From Lapillicoccus jejuensis (lineage in GTDB: Bacteria; Actinomycetota; Actinomycetes; Actinomycetales; Dermatophilaceae), in assembly GCF_006715055.1 (NCBI RefSeq), contig NZ_VFMN01000001.1:4340001-4404000 (forward strand): 64,000 nt of DNA, written 5' to 3'. This document shows, one piece after another, positions 8,116 through 16,685 of this stretch (position 1 is its first letter; every line of letters starts with the position of its first letter). The position numbers and the translations under genes are program-made. Below the pieces are notes generated by a model, which saw only the letters and a program-made list of their open reading frames with translations, was not told the DNA's origin and did not search any database.

Positions 8116-11034
8116 TCACCAACCGTCGCGCAGCACCGTGTCGAGCGCGCCGAGGACCACGTCGGCGCTCCCCCTGGTCAGGGTCATCGGCGGCTTGAGC
8201 TTGAGCACGTTGGCCCGCTCCCCCGCCGGCTGGACGACGACGCCGAGCTCGCGCAGCCGCTCGCAGATCGCCGCGCACTCCGCGGTCGCCGGCTCGAGGG
8301 TGACCCGGTCGCGCACCAGCTCGACGCCGAGGTAGAGGCCGGCGCCGTGGACGGCGCCGACGATGCGGTGGCGGTCGGCGAGCCCCGCCAGGCCGGCGAG
8401 CAGGTGGTCGCCGACCGCGGCCGCGTTCGCCTGCAGCCCCTCGTCCTCGATGACGTCGAGGACGGTCAGACCGGTGACGCACGAGACGGGGCTACCGCCG
8501 GCCGAGGAGAAGAACGAGCCGGCGGCGCCGAACGCCTCCGCGACCGCGCGGGTGGTGATGACGGCGCCGAGCGGGTGCCCCGCGCCCATCGGCTTGGCCA
8601 CGGTGATGACGTCCGGGACGACGCCGGAGCGCTCGAACGCCCACCACCACCGACCGGTGCGGCCGTAGCCGACCTGCACCTCGTCGGCGACCGCCAGGCC
8701 GCCCGCCGCCCGCACGGCGTCGTACGCCGCCGCGAGGTAGCCGTCGGGAAGCAGCACCCCACCGGCGTTGCCGAGCAACGGTTCGCAGACGAACGCGGCC
8801 GGCGGACGCCCGTCCGCGACGAGCCCCTCGACGAGGTCGCGGACCTCCTGCCCGTACGCCGCCCCGGCCCCCGGGCCGCGGTGCCGGCCCCGGTAGGGGT
8901 TGGGCGCCGACGCGAGGTGCACCCAGTCCGGGCGGGTGCCGAGCGCGGCCGGGTTGTCGTAGAGCGACGTCGACACGGCGTCGGAGAGCGCCGTCCAGCC
9001 GTGGTAGGCCTCGAGGACGGCGACGACGTCCGGACGGCCGGTGACGGTCTGCGCCATCCGCAGGGCGAGGTCGACGGCCTCGGAGCCGCTGTTGACGAGG
9101 AACACCTGGTCGAGCGGGTCGGGGGCGAGCGCGGCCAGCCGCTCGGACAGCTCGACGAGGGCGCGGTAGTGGAAGCGCGAGTTGGTGTTGAGGGTGCGCA
9201 GCTGCCGCTCGACGGCGTCGGCGAGGCGCGGGTGCCCGTGGCCGATCGACGCGACGTTGTTGACCGCGTCGACGTAGGCGCGGCCGTCGACGTCGACGAG
9301 GTGGTGGCGCCAGCCGCGCTCGATCCGCATCGGCTCGTCGTAGTAGCTCTCCTGCATCGGCGCGAGCGCCGAGCGGCGACGTCCCAGCAGCTCGCCGGGG
9401 TCGTCGTCGACGGCGACGACGTCGGTCCCGAGCAGCGCCGACGGGTCCGGGCACAGGGTCCGCCAGGCCGGGGCCTCCCGACCGGTCGCGAAGCCGGGGG
9501 GCCGGCGTCCGGGAACGACGCACCACTGCACGCGGACCGGGCCTGCGCCCGCGCGGGCGAGGGGTGCGCCCGCCTCGATCCCACCGGGGCGCACCCCGGT
9601 GAGGTCGCCACCCAGGTGCAGCACGAGCCCGCTGGCGTGGGTCAGCCGCACCCCGTCCTCGTCGGCGGTGAGCGACCCGCCGACCGGGGCGGTGAGCGGG
9701 GTCCCCTGGGGCAGGAGCAGGTCGACGACGAGGGCGACGGCGGCGGGCGCCAGCGTGGTGTCGAGCACGGTGCGGGTCAGCCGGGCCTCGCCCCACCGGG
9801 TGACGGCGGCTCCCGACCCGGCGGCGGCGCGCAGCAGCTCCTCCTCCACGCCCGGCTCGAGGAACCGCCCGCCGTGCAGGTGCTCGCTCGTCACCGACAG
9901 GTCGAGCACGACCGGGGTCGTCCCCGGGACGAGCGGCGCGGCCGCGGCGGCGGCCGCCCGGGCGGCGTCGTACGCCGGCGCGGGGGGCCGTCCGAGCGCG
10001 GCGCGCAGGGCCGCCTCGGCCGCGTCGGGGTCGAGCGAGAGGGCGGAGGTGAGGACGTGCCACTCCCCCTCCATCGGCTCGGCGAGGTCGGGGTTGTCGG
10101 GGTCGAGGGCGAGCTGGTGCTCGCCGGCGGCGACGAGGACGGCGCCGCGCAGGACGACGAGCGGCCACAGCGCCGCGAGCTCCTCGTCGCGCAGCGGGAG
10201 CAGGGCGTCGTACGCGCGGACGGCCGGCAGGACGTCGAGGGGGTGGTGCGCGGGCCGGCGCAGCACCGAGGTGCAGGTGACGGCGAGGTCGCCCGCGAGC
10301 CAGCCGAGGGCGAGGTCGCCGAAGTCGATGACCCCGGTGGGGCGCACCCGCCCGGCCTCGTCGGGGTCGCCGACGACGTTGTCGTCGGTGAGGTCGCCGT
10401 GGACCGGGCCGACGCGCAGCGCGGGGGCGAGCGGGTCGAGCCGGGCGGCGGCCGTCCGCGCCGCCTCCTGCACGACGGCGCGGCGGTGGGGGTCGCGCAC
10501 CGACCCGGCCAGCCGGGCCACGACGTCGGCGGCCCGGCGCTGGTCCCACTGGATCGGGCGGTCGAGACCGGGGTGGTCGAGCCCGGCGAGCGCCGTGGTG
10601 AGCCGGGCGCCGAGCGCGCCGAGGTCGGCGACGACGGCGGGGGCGAGGTACCCCGCCCCGGTGAGCGGGGTGCCCTCGACGAAGGTGAGCAGCCGCACGG
10701 TGACGGTGTCCTCGCCGTCGACGACCTCGTGCAGCAGGGCGCCGTCGCCCGCCGGGAGGGGCACGGGCGCGATGAGGTCGGGGGCGCGCTCGGCGAGGTG
10801 GAGCAGGGCGGCGTTCTGGGCCTCGAGCGCGGCGCGGCCCCAGCCCCGGTTGGCCACCTTGAGCACGACGCGGCGCTCCCCGGGCGGTTCGAGCAGGACG
10901 TTGCGGTCCTGCTGGCTGCCGAGCTCCCTGGCGGGGCCGGCGACGCCGTACAGCTCGCGGGCGAGCTCGACGCCGCGCGCGACGTCGACGGTCGGGCGGG
11001 GGGACACGTCCAGTGCGGGTGCGTCGTCGGGCAC
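8116..11034 (-). CDS. Three-part fusion: APH-type kinase, M23-like middle domain, class III PLP aminotransferase/phospho-lyase
   Basis: 972 residues. Residues about 20-320 are an aminoglycoside-phosphotransferase/choline-kinase fold with the catalytic loop HGDLTDDN (about 211-218) and metal-binding IDFGD (about 234). Residues about 400-540 resemble an M23/LytM-like beta domain (PQGTPLTAPVGG, LVLHLGGD), but the zinc HxH set is not complete, so it is probably non-catalytic. Residues about 560-972 are a class III aminotransferase with VNSGSEAV, DEVQVGYGRTG and the PLP lysine in VAKPMG (about 814). The closest characterised aminotransferase families are ethanolamine-phosphate and phosphohydroxylysine phospho-lyases, whose partner kinases belong to the APH fold. 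A kinase plus phospho-lyase acting in turn on an amino alcohol is a reasonable inference. Lies 24 nt after rsmB. Confidence 0.85.
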   Translation of the reverse strand: MPDDAPALDVSPRPTVDVARGVELARELYGVAGPARELGSQQDRNVLLEPPGERRVVLKVANRGWGRAALEAQNAALLHLAERAPDLIAPVPLPAGDGALLHEVVDGEDTVTVRLLTFVEGTPLTGAGYLAPAVVADLGALGARLTTALAGLDHPGLDRPIQWDQRRAADVVARLAGSVRDPHRRAVVQEAARTAAARLDPLAPALRVGPVHGDLTDDNVVGDPDEAGRVRPTGVIDFGDLALGWLAGDLAVTCTSVLRRPAHHPLDVLPAVRAYDALLPLRDEELAALWPLVVLRGAVLVAAGEHQLALDPDNPDLAEPMEGEWHVLTSALSLDPDAAEAALRAALGRPPAPAYDAARAAAAAAAPLVPGTTPVVLDLSVTSEHLHGGRFLEPGVEEELLRAAAGSGAAVTRWGEARLTRTVLDTTLAPAAVALVVDLLLPQGTPLTAPVGGSLTADEDGVRLTHASGLVLHLGGDLTGVRPGGIEAGAPLARAGAGPVRVQWCVVPGRRPPGFATGREAPAWRTLCPDPSALLGTDVVAVDDDPGELLGRRRSALAPMQESYYDEPMRIERGWRHHLVDVDGRAYVDAVNNVASIGHGHPRLADAVERQLRTLNTNSRFHYRALVELSERLAALAPDPLDQVFLVNSGSEAVDLALRMAQTVTGRPDVVAVLEAYHGWTALSDAVSTSLYDNPAALGTRPDWVHLASAPNPYRGRHRGPGAGAAYGQEVRDLVEGLVADGRPPAAFVCEPLLGNAGGVLLPDGYLAAAYDAVRAAGGLAVADEVQVGYGRTGRWWWAFERSGVVPDVITVAKPMGAGHPLGAVITTRAVAEAFGAAGSFFSSAGGSPVSCVTGLTVLDVIEDEGLQANAAAVGDHLLAGLAGLADRHRIVGAVHGAGLYLGVELVRDRVTLEPATAECAAICERLRELGVVVQPAGERANVLKLKPPMTLTRGSADVVLGALDTVLRDGW

Positions 11035-11058
11035 GACCGCCGATGCTACTGGCGCGCC

Positions 11059-12594
11059 TCAGGCTCCGGTACGGCGCAGCAGCGCGAGGAACATCCCGTC
11101 GGTGCCGTGCCGGTGGGGCCACAGCTGGGCCGTCGGCCCGTCGCCCGTGCCGTCGAGGGCGCGGCCGTCGCGGTCGGTCAGCAGCGGCCTCGCGTCGAGC
11201 AGCTCGACGTCGTCGCGGCGCCGGGTCACGTCGTCGACGACGAACCGGGTCTCGCCGAGGTGCGGGCTGCACGTGGCGTAGGCCACGACGCCACCGGGGC
11301 GGGTCGCGTCGATCGCGGAGGCGAGCAGCTCCCGCTGCAGGGACGCGAGCGCCGGGACGTCGGACGGCTGCCGCCGCCAGCGCGCCTCGGGCCGGCGGCG
11401 CAGGGCACCGAGGCCGGTGCAGGGGGCGTCGACGAGGACGCGGTCGTACGACGCCGGCTCGTCGCGGCCGACGTCGCGGCCGTCGCCGACCCGCACGCTC
11501 ACCTGGCCGGCCCGGCCGGCCGCACGGGCGCGGTGGGTCGCGGGGGCCAGCGTGGCCCGGACGAGGTCGGCGCGGTGCGGAGCCACCTCGTTGGCGACGA
11601 GGTCGGCACCCCGCTCCAGGGCCAGGGCGGCCAGCAGGCCCGCCTTGCCGCCCGGTCCGGCGCACAGGTCGAGCCAGCGCTCGTCGGTCCGGTCGCCGTC
11701 GGCCCGGTCGCCGTCGCCCCGGTCGCCGTCGACCGGAGCGGCGGCGAGGGCCAGCGCGAGCAGCTGCGAGCCCTCGTCCTGGACGGCGGCCCGGCCCTCG
11801 CGGACGGCGGCCAGCCGGCCCGGGTCCCCCTCGAGGAGGGTGACGGCGGTGCGGGCGAGGTCGCCGGGACGCCCGGCGTCGCCGAGCACCTCGAGCAGCT
11901 GCGCCGGGTCGACGAGCCCCGGTCGCGCGACGAGGGAGACGAGGGCGGGGGTGTTGTCGCCGGCGAGCAGCGCGTCGAGCTGCTCGTCGACGTCGTCGGC
12001 GGTCGCGGCACCGTGCCCGAGCAGGGCCGCGCGCAGCGCCTTGACGACCCACGCCGGGTGGCTCGTCGCGACGGCCCGCCGCTGCGTCGGGTCGAGCGAC
12101 TCCGGGGCGACGCGGGCCACCCAGGTCTCGCGGTCGGCCTCGCTGACACGTCGCAGGACGGCGTTGACGAAGCCGGCGGCCCCGGCGCCGTTGACCTGCC
12201 GCGCGAGGCCGACGGTCTCGGCGACGGCGGCGTGCTCGGGCACCCGCATCCCCAGCAGCTGGTGGGCGCCGAGCCGCAGCGTGTCGAGGACGGGTGGGTC
12301 GATGTCGGCGACGGGCCGCGCGGCGGCGGCCTCGACGACGGCGTCGTACAGGCCGTGCATCCGGGTGGTGCCGTAGGCGAGCTCGGTGGCGAAGGCGGCG
12401 TCGCGACCGCCGATCCCCCGCTCCCGCAGCACGGTCGGCAGCTCGAGGTTGGCGTAGGCGCCGTCGGCGACGGCGCGCAGGACGGTGTACGCCGCCAGCC
12501 GCGCCGGGTCGGCGCGGCGGGTCCGTTCGGCGGGCCGCTGCAGCGAGCGCTGGGGGGTCCGGCCGGGGCGACGGGGACGCCGGTCGTCAGGCAC
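11059..12594 (-). CDS. rsmB: 16S rRNA (cytosine-967-C5)-methyltransferase family protein
   Basis: SAM-dependent rRNA methyltransferase of the Sun/Fmu/NusB-like family. About 511 residues: an N-terminal NusB-like RNA-binding domain (residues about 40-170) and a C-terminal Rossmann methyltransferase with motif [21 protein letters not shown] (first cysteine of the 5-methylcytosine mechanism) and ATCSPH (catalytic cysteine). Start GTG 12594 overlaps the fmt stop by 8 nt. A 15-nt tandem repeat encoding GDRxD units lies directly before motif I. The fmt-rsmB-rpe order is widespread in actinobacteria; here rpe has been displaced. Confidence 0.92.
   Translation of the reverse strand: MPDDRRPRRPGRTPQRSLQRPAERTRRADPARLAAYTVLRAVADGAYANLELPTVLRERGIGGRDAAFATELAYGTTRMHGLYDAVVEAAAARPVADIDPPVLDTLRLGAHQLLGMRVPEHAAVAETVGLARQVNGAGAAGFVNAVLRRVSEADRETWVARVAPESLDPTQRRAVATSHPAWVVKALRAALLGHGAATADDVDEQLDALLAGDNTPALVSLVARPGLVDPAQLLEVLGDAGRPGDLARTAVTLLEGDPGRLAAVREGRAAVQDEGSQLLALALAAAPVDGDRGDGDRADGDRTDERWLDLCAGPGGKAGLLAALALERGADLVANEVAPHRADLVRATLAPATHRARAAGRAGQVSVRVGDGRDVGRDEPASYDRVLVDAPCTGLGALRRRPEARWRRQPSDVPALASLQRELLASAIDATRPGGVVAYATCSPHLGETRFVVDDVTRRRDDVELLDARPLLTDRDGRALDGTGDGPTAQLWPHRHGTDGMFLALLRRTGA
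11686..11730. repeat. Three tandem 15-bp units inside rsmB
   Basis: Three copies of a 15-bp unit with common core ccggtcgccgtc. On the coding strand they give a charged GDRxD-type linker between the RNA-binding and methyltransferase domains. The unit is a multiple of three, so copy-number change would not break the frame. Confidence 0.7.
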
Positions 12595-13516
12595 CGACGC
12601 GCTCCCCCGGCTCGATCCGCACGCCGCGGGCCCAGTCCGGCGCCGGCATCGGCTTCTTCCCGACCGGGCGGACGGTGCCGAGGCGGACGGGCCCGGTCGC
12701 CGTGCCGACGAGGACCTCGCGCTTGGTGACCCGCAGCTCACCGGGCGCGAGCGGGTCGGCGTCGGTGAGCGGCGTGACCGGGTCGAGCCCGAGGCGGGCG
12801 TCGCGGAACGTCGTCCACGCGCCCGGGGCGGGCGTGCAGCCCCGGACCCGTCGGTCGACGACGAACCCCGGGACGCCCCAGTCGATCCGGGCGTCCTCGA
12901 CGGTGATCTTGGGGGCGAGCGACACGCCCTCGCCCGGCTGCTCGCGCGGGACGATGTCGCCGCTCCCCAGCCCGTCCAGCGACGCGACGAGCAGGCCGGC
13001 CCCCGCGGTGGCGAGCCGGTCCAGCAGGTCGCCGCTCGTGTCGCGGGAATGGACCTGCTCGGTCATCATCCCGAGCACCGGACCGGTGTCGAGGCCCTCC
13101 TCGAGCAGGAACGTCGTCGCACCCGTCACCTCGTCGCCGGCCATGACGGCGTGCTGCACCGGGGCCGCGCCACGCCACGCGGGCAGCAGCGAGAAGTGGA
13201 GGTTGACCCAGCCGAGCCGCGGGATGTCGAGCGCAGAGCGGGGCACGAGGGCGCCGTAGGCGACGACGGGGCAGACGTCCGGGGCGAGCGCGCGCAGCGC
13301 CTCCTGGAAGTCCGGCTCGCTCGGGCGACGCGGGGTGAGGACGGGCAGGCCGAGCTCCTCGGCGCGGCGGCGGACCGGTGAGGCGACGAGGGTGCGGCCG
13401 CGACCAGCGGGCGCGTCGGGCCGGGTGACCACCCCGACCACCTCGTGGGAGGACGCGACGAGCGCGTCGAGCGAGGGGACGGCGACCTCCGGGGTCCCCG
13501 CGAAGACGAGGCGCAC
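12587..13516 (-). CDS. fmt: Methionyl-tRNA formyltransferase
   Basis: Formylates initiator Met-tRNA using 10-formyl-tetrahydrofolate. 309 residues, the usual length. N-terminal formyltransferase domain begins [13 protein letters not shown]; the formyl-folate signature is [17 protein letters not shown] near residue 105, with the catalytic Asn and His and an Asp in the DTGP segment near 145. The C-terminal OB-fold recognises tRNA. Immediately downstream of def (stop and start 3 nt apart), pairing the formylase with the deformylase, and overlapping rsmB. Confidence 0.96.
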   Translation of the reverse strand: MRLVFAGTPEVAVPSLDALVASSHEVVGVVTRPDAPAGRGRTLVASPVRRRAEELGLPVLTPRRPSEPDFQEALRALAPDVCPVVAYGALVPRSALDIPRLGWVNLHFSLLPAWRGAAPVQHAVMAGDEVTGATTFLLEEGLDTGPVLGMMTEQVHSRDTSGDLLDRLATAGAGLLVASLDGLGSGDIVPREQPGEGVSLAPKITVEDARIDWGVPGFVVDRRVRGCTPAPGAWTTFRDARLGLDPVTPLTDADPLAPGELRVTKREVLVGTATGPVRLGTVRPVGKKPMPAPDWARGVRIEPGERVGA

Positions 13517-13519
13517 GGG

Positions 13520-14080
13520 TCAGCGCCTCCCGAAGACGCTGCCGGCGAGGCCGCCGGAGTGCGGGCTCGCCTTGACCGCCGGCGCCCCGGCCGCGCCCCA
13601 GTCGGTCTCGCGGATCGCCTTCATCGCGGCGCGGCGCTGCTCGGGGTCGAGACGGTCGACGAAGAGCACCCCGTCGAGGTGGTCGTTCTCGTGCTGGAGG
13701 GCGCGGGCGAGGACGTCGCTGCCCTCGACGCGCAGCGGCTCGCCGTACTGGTCGAACCCGGTGGCGACGACGCGCAGGGCGCGACGGCAGTCGAAGGTGA
13801 GGTCGGGGATCGAGAGGCATCCCTCGGGCCCGAGCTGGGTCTCGTCGGACAGGACCAGGGTCGGGTTGACGAGGTGGCCCACCTCGTCGTCGACCCACCA
13901 CGTGAAGACGCGCAGCCCGACGCCGATCTGGGGCGCGGCGAGACCGCGACCGGGGGCGGCCAGCATCGTGTCGGTGAGGTCGGCGACGAGCCGCCGCAGC
14001 TCGCGGTCGAAGTCGGTGACCGGGGCCGCGGGGGTGCGCAGCACGGGGTCACCGAAGAGGCGGATGTCGGTCACGGACAC
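13520..14080 (-). CDS. def: Peptide deformylase
   Basis: Metalloprotease removing N-formyl groups from nascent proteins. 186 residues with the three family motifs in order: GRGLAAPQIG near residue 44 (G-x-G-LAAPQ), EGCLSIPD with the metal cysteine near 92, and QHENDHLDG near 140 with both metal histidines and the catalytic Glu. GTG start at 14080; a second in-frame GTG lies two codons later. Forms a unit with fmt. Confidence 0.96.
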   Translation of the reverse strand: MSVTDIRLFGDPVLRTPAAPVTDFDRELRRLVADLTDTMLAAPGRGLAAPQIGVGLRVFTWWVDDEVGHLVNPTLVLSDETQLGPEGCLSIPDLTFDCRRALRVVATGFDQYGEPLRVEGSDVLARALQHENDHLDGVLFVDRLDPEQRRAAMKAIRETDWGAAGAPAVKASPHSGGLAGSVFGRR

Positions 14081-14089
14081 CCCGGCAGT

Positions 14090-15352
14090 CTAGGCGGGCG
14101 CGCGAGGTCGCTCGTCGGCGTCCTGCGGCGCCCCGTGGGGCAGGTCGCGGACCGACCGGCTGGCGAGCGTGAGGCCGCAGAGCACGACGTACAGGCCGGC
14201 GCTGACGAGCAGGACGGGCTCGAGCGCGAACCGGTCGGCGAGGACGCCGTACGCGATCGTCCCGACGGGGAGCGCGACGAGCGAGCCGAGGGCGTCGTAG
14301 CTGGCCACGCGGGCGAGCACCGCGTCGGGGACGTGCACCTGCAACGCGGTCGTCCAGGCGACGCCGAAGACCTCGATCCCCGCGCCGGCGAGGAGCATCG
14401 CGACGACGAGCGGCACGGTCGTCGGCTGCACGCCGAGCGCCGCGACGGGCAGGGCGACGAGGGCGATCCCGAGCATCCCGGCGCGCAGCGGGCGGCGGAA
14501 GACGAGCCGGAGCATGACGAGGGTCATCAGGACGGTGCCGAGCGCCTCGGCGGACAGGGCGAGGGACCAGCCGCCGGGGCCGAGGGCGGGCACACGGGTC
14601 GCGACGAGGGGACCGAGCACGCCGAGGACGCCGCCCTGGATGACGTTGAGCAGCCCGAAGGCGAGGACGACGACCCACAACCAGGTGCGGGCGGTGAACT
14701 CGTGCCAGCCCTCGCGCAGGTCGTGGACCATGCCGGTGCGGGGCGCGTCGGGGTCGCGGACCCGGCCGGGGATCGAGACCCGGGCCAGGCAGGCGATGGC
14801 GAGCAGGTAGGTGACGGCGTCGACGGCGAGCGCCCATCCGGGGCCGACGGCGACGACGAGCAGGCCGGCGACGGACGGCCCGACGACGGTGACGCCGCTG
14901 CGCGAGAAGGACAGCAGCGCGTTGGCCTGCTGCAGGCGGGACCGGTCGACGACGAGCGGGACGATGCCCATCATCGCCGGCATCGTGAAGGCGGAGACGG
15001 CGCCGTTGACCGCCTCGATCCCGGTGAGCATCCACAGGTGCGCGTGACCCCCGATGACGAGGACCGCGGCCAGTCCCTGGGTCAGCGCGGTGAGGGCGTG
15101 CGAGACCTGCAGGACGGTCCGGCGCGACATCCGGTCGGAGACGACGCCGCCGATCAGGAGGAAGACGACCATGGCCGCGGTGCGCGCGGCGAGCACCTGG
15201 GCCAGCGCGGACGCGGAGCCGAAGAGGTGCAGGACGGCGAAGGCGAGCCCGACGGGGGCCATCGCCGAGCCGACCGTCGAGACGGTGCGGGCGGTGAAGT
15301 ACCAGGCGAAGCGGCGGTCGCCGAGGGCGCCCAGCGCCTCGCTGCCCCTCAC
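14090..15352 (-). CDS. MFS transporter (probable exporter)
   Basis: About 420 residues with roughly 12 hydrophobic segments. VSDRMSRRTVLQ near residue 60 corresponds to the MFS motif A loop, and the overall pattern resembles the MFS_3/EntS-like multidrug or siderophore exporters. Start GTG 15352 overlaps the stop of the upstream ArsR-type regulator by GTGA, so the two are translationally coupled and the regulator probably controls the exporter. Substrate unknown. Inserted between the regulator and def in the housekeeping cluster. Confidence 0.85.
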   Translation of the reverse strand: MRGSEALGALGDRRFAWYFTARTVSTVGSAMAPVGLAFAVLHLFGSASALAQVLAARTAAMVVFLLIGGVVSDRMSRRTVLQVSHALTALTQGLAAVLVIGGHAHLWMLTGIEAVNGAVSAFTMPAMMGIVPLVVDRSRLQQANALLSFSRSGVTVVGPSVAGLLVVAVGPGWALAVDAVTYLLAIACLARVSIPGRVRDPDAPRTGMVHDLREGWHEFTARTWLWVVVLAFGLLNVIQGGVLGVLGPLVATRVPALGPGGWSLALSAEALGTVLMTLVMLRLVFRRPLRAGMLGIALVALPVAALGVQPTTVPLVVAMLLAGAGIEVFGVAWTTALQVHVPDAVLARVASYDALGSLVALPVGTIAYGVLADRFALEPVLLVSAGLYVVLCGLTLASRSVRDLPHGAPQDADERPRAPA

Positions 15353-15951
15353 CGACCCTCCTTGAGCCGGAAGGCCGCCGTCGTCGCGCTGACCCGGATC
15401 GTGCCGGGGGTGCGCGGGGGCCGGGCGCTCGCGTGCAGGAGGTGCGAGGCCTGCTGCAGCAGCTCGCTCACCTGCTCCCAGACCTGCGGCTCGACCCAGG
15501 TCTCGAGGTCGGACAGCCGGCTCGGGGTCCCCTTGAGCCGCCGCGCGAAGCGGCGCGGCACCGCCTCGGCCAGGGTGCGCACCTCGGCGAGGCGCGCGCT
15601 CTCGGAGTCGGGACGGCCCGGGGGCGACGGCGTCTCCGGTGCGTCCCACGGGTGCCGGTAGCGTTTGGCCACACCGCCGTTGACCTTCTCCTCTCCGTCG
15701 ACGACGAGCAGCCCGGCGTCGTGCAGCCGGCGCAGGTGGTACGACGCGTTGGCGTGCGTGAGGCCCAGCTCGCGGGCCACCTCGGCGGCGCTGAGGCTCG
15801 CTCCGGTCAGCAGCGACAGCATGTCGAGGCGCACCGGGTGCGCGACCGAGCGCAGCCGGTCGACCGGTGCGCGACCATCTCCCGAAGACACGTTGGGGAG
15901 TGTGGCAGAGCGCGGGGCGATCTGTCCAACACCTGTTGGGGGGTAGGCCAT
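15349..15951 (-). CDS. ArsR-family winged-helix transcriptional regulator
   Basis: 200 residues from the ATG at 15951, or 180 from the GTG at 15891. The helix-turn-helix is near residues 32-95 (AHPVRLDMLSLL, AAEVARELGLTHANASYHLRRL), typical of HTH_20/ArsR proteins that sense small molecules; metal-binding cysteines are absent, so it is not a classical arsenic sensor. The C-terminal half is a family-specific ligand/dimer region. The shorter start would place the 15926-15939 palindrome in the promoter and is an attractive alternative, but neither start has a clear Shine-Dalgarno. Probably represses itself and the coupled MFS gene. Confidence 0.85.
   Translation of the reverse strand: MAYPPTGVGQIAPRSATLPNVSSGDGRAPVDRLRSVAHPVRLDMLSLLTGASLSAAEVARELGLTHANASYHLRRLHDAGLLVVDGEEKVNGGVAKRYRHPWDAPETPSPPGRPDSESARLAEVRTLAEAVPRRFARRLKGTPSRLSDLETWVEPQVWEQVSELLQQASHLLHASARPPRTPGTIRVSATTAAFRLKEGR
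15926..15939. promoter_or_regulatory. Candidate operator palindrome between the ArsR-type gene and arfB
   Basis: CCAACACCTGTTGG: two perfect 6-bp arms (CCAACA/TGTTGG) with a 2-bp centre. It lies 24 nt from the arfB start and 35 nt from the GTG 15891 start of the regulator, the position expected for an autoregulatory operator. Symmetry is seen directly; binding is inferred. Confidence 0.5.
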
Positions 15952-15962
15952 AGACTGGAGGC

Positions 15963-16427
15963 GTGGACGATCTCGTCGTCCCGGCCGGGCCGGGGCTGAG
16001 CCGCGGCCTCATCGTGCCCGCGGGTGAGCTGGTGGAGCGCTTCTCGCGGTCGTCCGGGCCCGGCGGTCAGGGTGTCAACACGACCGACAGCCGGGTCGAG
16101 CTCGTCTTCGACCCGGCGGCGTCGGCGGCCTCGGGAGCGTTGGCCGGGCTGCCGGACGCGACCCGACGGCGGGTGCTCAGCCGGCTCGCGCCCCGGCTCG
16201 TCGGCGGGGTGGTGCAGATCGCGGCCTCGGAGCACCGCTCGCAGCGCCGCAACCGCGCCGCCGCCCGGGAACGGCTCGCCGCGCTGCTGCGCGAGGCGGC
16301 CGCTCCCCCACCACCGACCCGCCGGGCGACCCGGCCGACGCTGGGGTCGCAGCGACGCCGGCTGGCGGGCAAGAAGGCCCGCGGGCAGACCAAGGCCGGG
16401 CGGGGGCGGGTGTCGCCGCAGGAATGA
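15963..16427 (+). CDS. arfB: Peptidyl-tRNA hydrolase ArfB (ribosome rescue, YaeJ/ICT1 type)
   Basis: Releases stalled peptides from ribosomes lacking a stop codon. 154 residues. The single catalytic domain contains SSGPGGQGVNTTDSRVEL near residue 30, with the GGQ tripeptide of release factors. There is no codon-recognition domain, which separates it from RF1/RF2. The basic tail (RRRLAGKKARGQTKAG) matches the helix that enters the empty mRNA channel. GTG start at 15963; GGAGG sits only 2-3 nt before it, so initiation may be near-leaderless. One of few plus-strand genes, divergent from the ArsR-type regulator. Confidence 0.9.
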   Translation: MDDLVVPAGPGLSRGLIVPAGELVERFSRSSGPGGQGVNTTDSRVELVFDPAASAASGALAGLPDATRRRVLSRLAPRLVGGVVQIAASEHRSQRRNRAAARERLAALLREAAAPPPPTRRATRPTLGSQRRRLAGKKARGQTKAGRGRVSPQE

Positions 16428-16434
16428 GCCGCGT

Positions 16435-16685
16435 TGCTGACATCCATCAATTGATGGGTTCCAGCAGCCCGCCCCGCTCAGGTGCTGCTGACATCCATCA
16501 ATTGATGGGTTCCAGCGACGCGCTCCGCTCAGGTGCTGCTGACATCCATCAATTGATGGGTTCCAGCGACGCGCCCCGCTGAGGTGCTGCTGACATCCAT
16601 CAATTGATGGGTTCCAGCAGCCCGCCCCGCTCAGGTGCTGCTGACATCCATCAATTGATGGGTTCCAGCGACGCGCCCCGTCAGG
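16435..16685. repeat. Tandem array of five 51-bp units, each with a perfect 14-bp palindrome
   Basis: Copies of CCATCAATTGATGG lie at 16444, 16495, 16546, 16597 and 16648, an exact 51-bp period. Each palindrome is flanked by a second dyad, TGCTG-acat on the left and gttc-CAGC(A/G) on the right; in copy 4 this outer arm is 7 bp perfect (GCTGCTG/CAGCAGC). Spacers are 37 bp and differ at only a few positions, falling into two types (cagcagcccgcc and cagcgacgcg) ordered A-B-B-A-B. The array fills the gap between the convergent ends of arfB and priA, and the priA stop codon lies within the last, shortened unit. AT-rich cores stand out in this GC-rich sequence. Function unknown: hairpin terminators/REP-like RNA or an array of protein-binding sites. 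Confidence 0.95.

Noticed and set aside
7930-12729. Very long open frame on the plus strand (about 1600 codons) opposite rsmB and the fusion gene
   Set aside because: Antisense to well-supported genes; long antisense frames are expected at this GC content. The same applies to other large plus-strand frames opposite carB, alaS and rarA.
16435-16685. CRISPR array
   Set aside because: The repeats are regularly spaced, but the intervening sequences are nearly identical to each other and the period is constant at 51 bp; there are no unique spacers, no leader and no cas genes.
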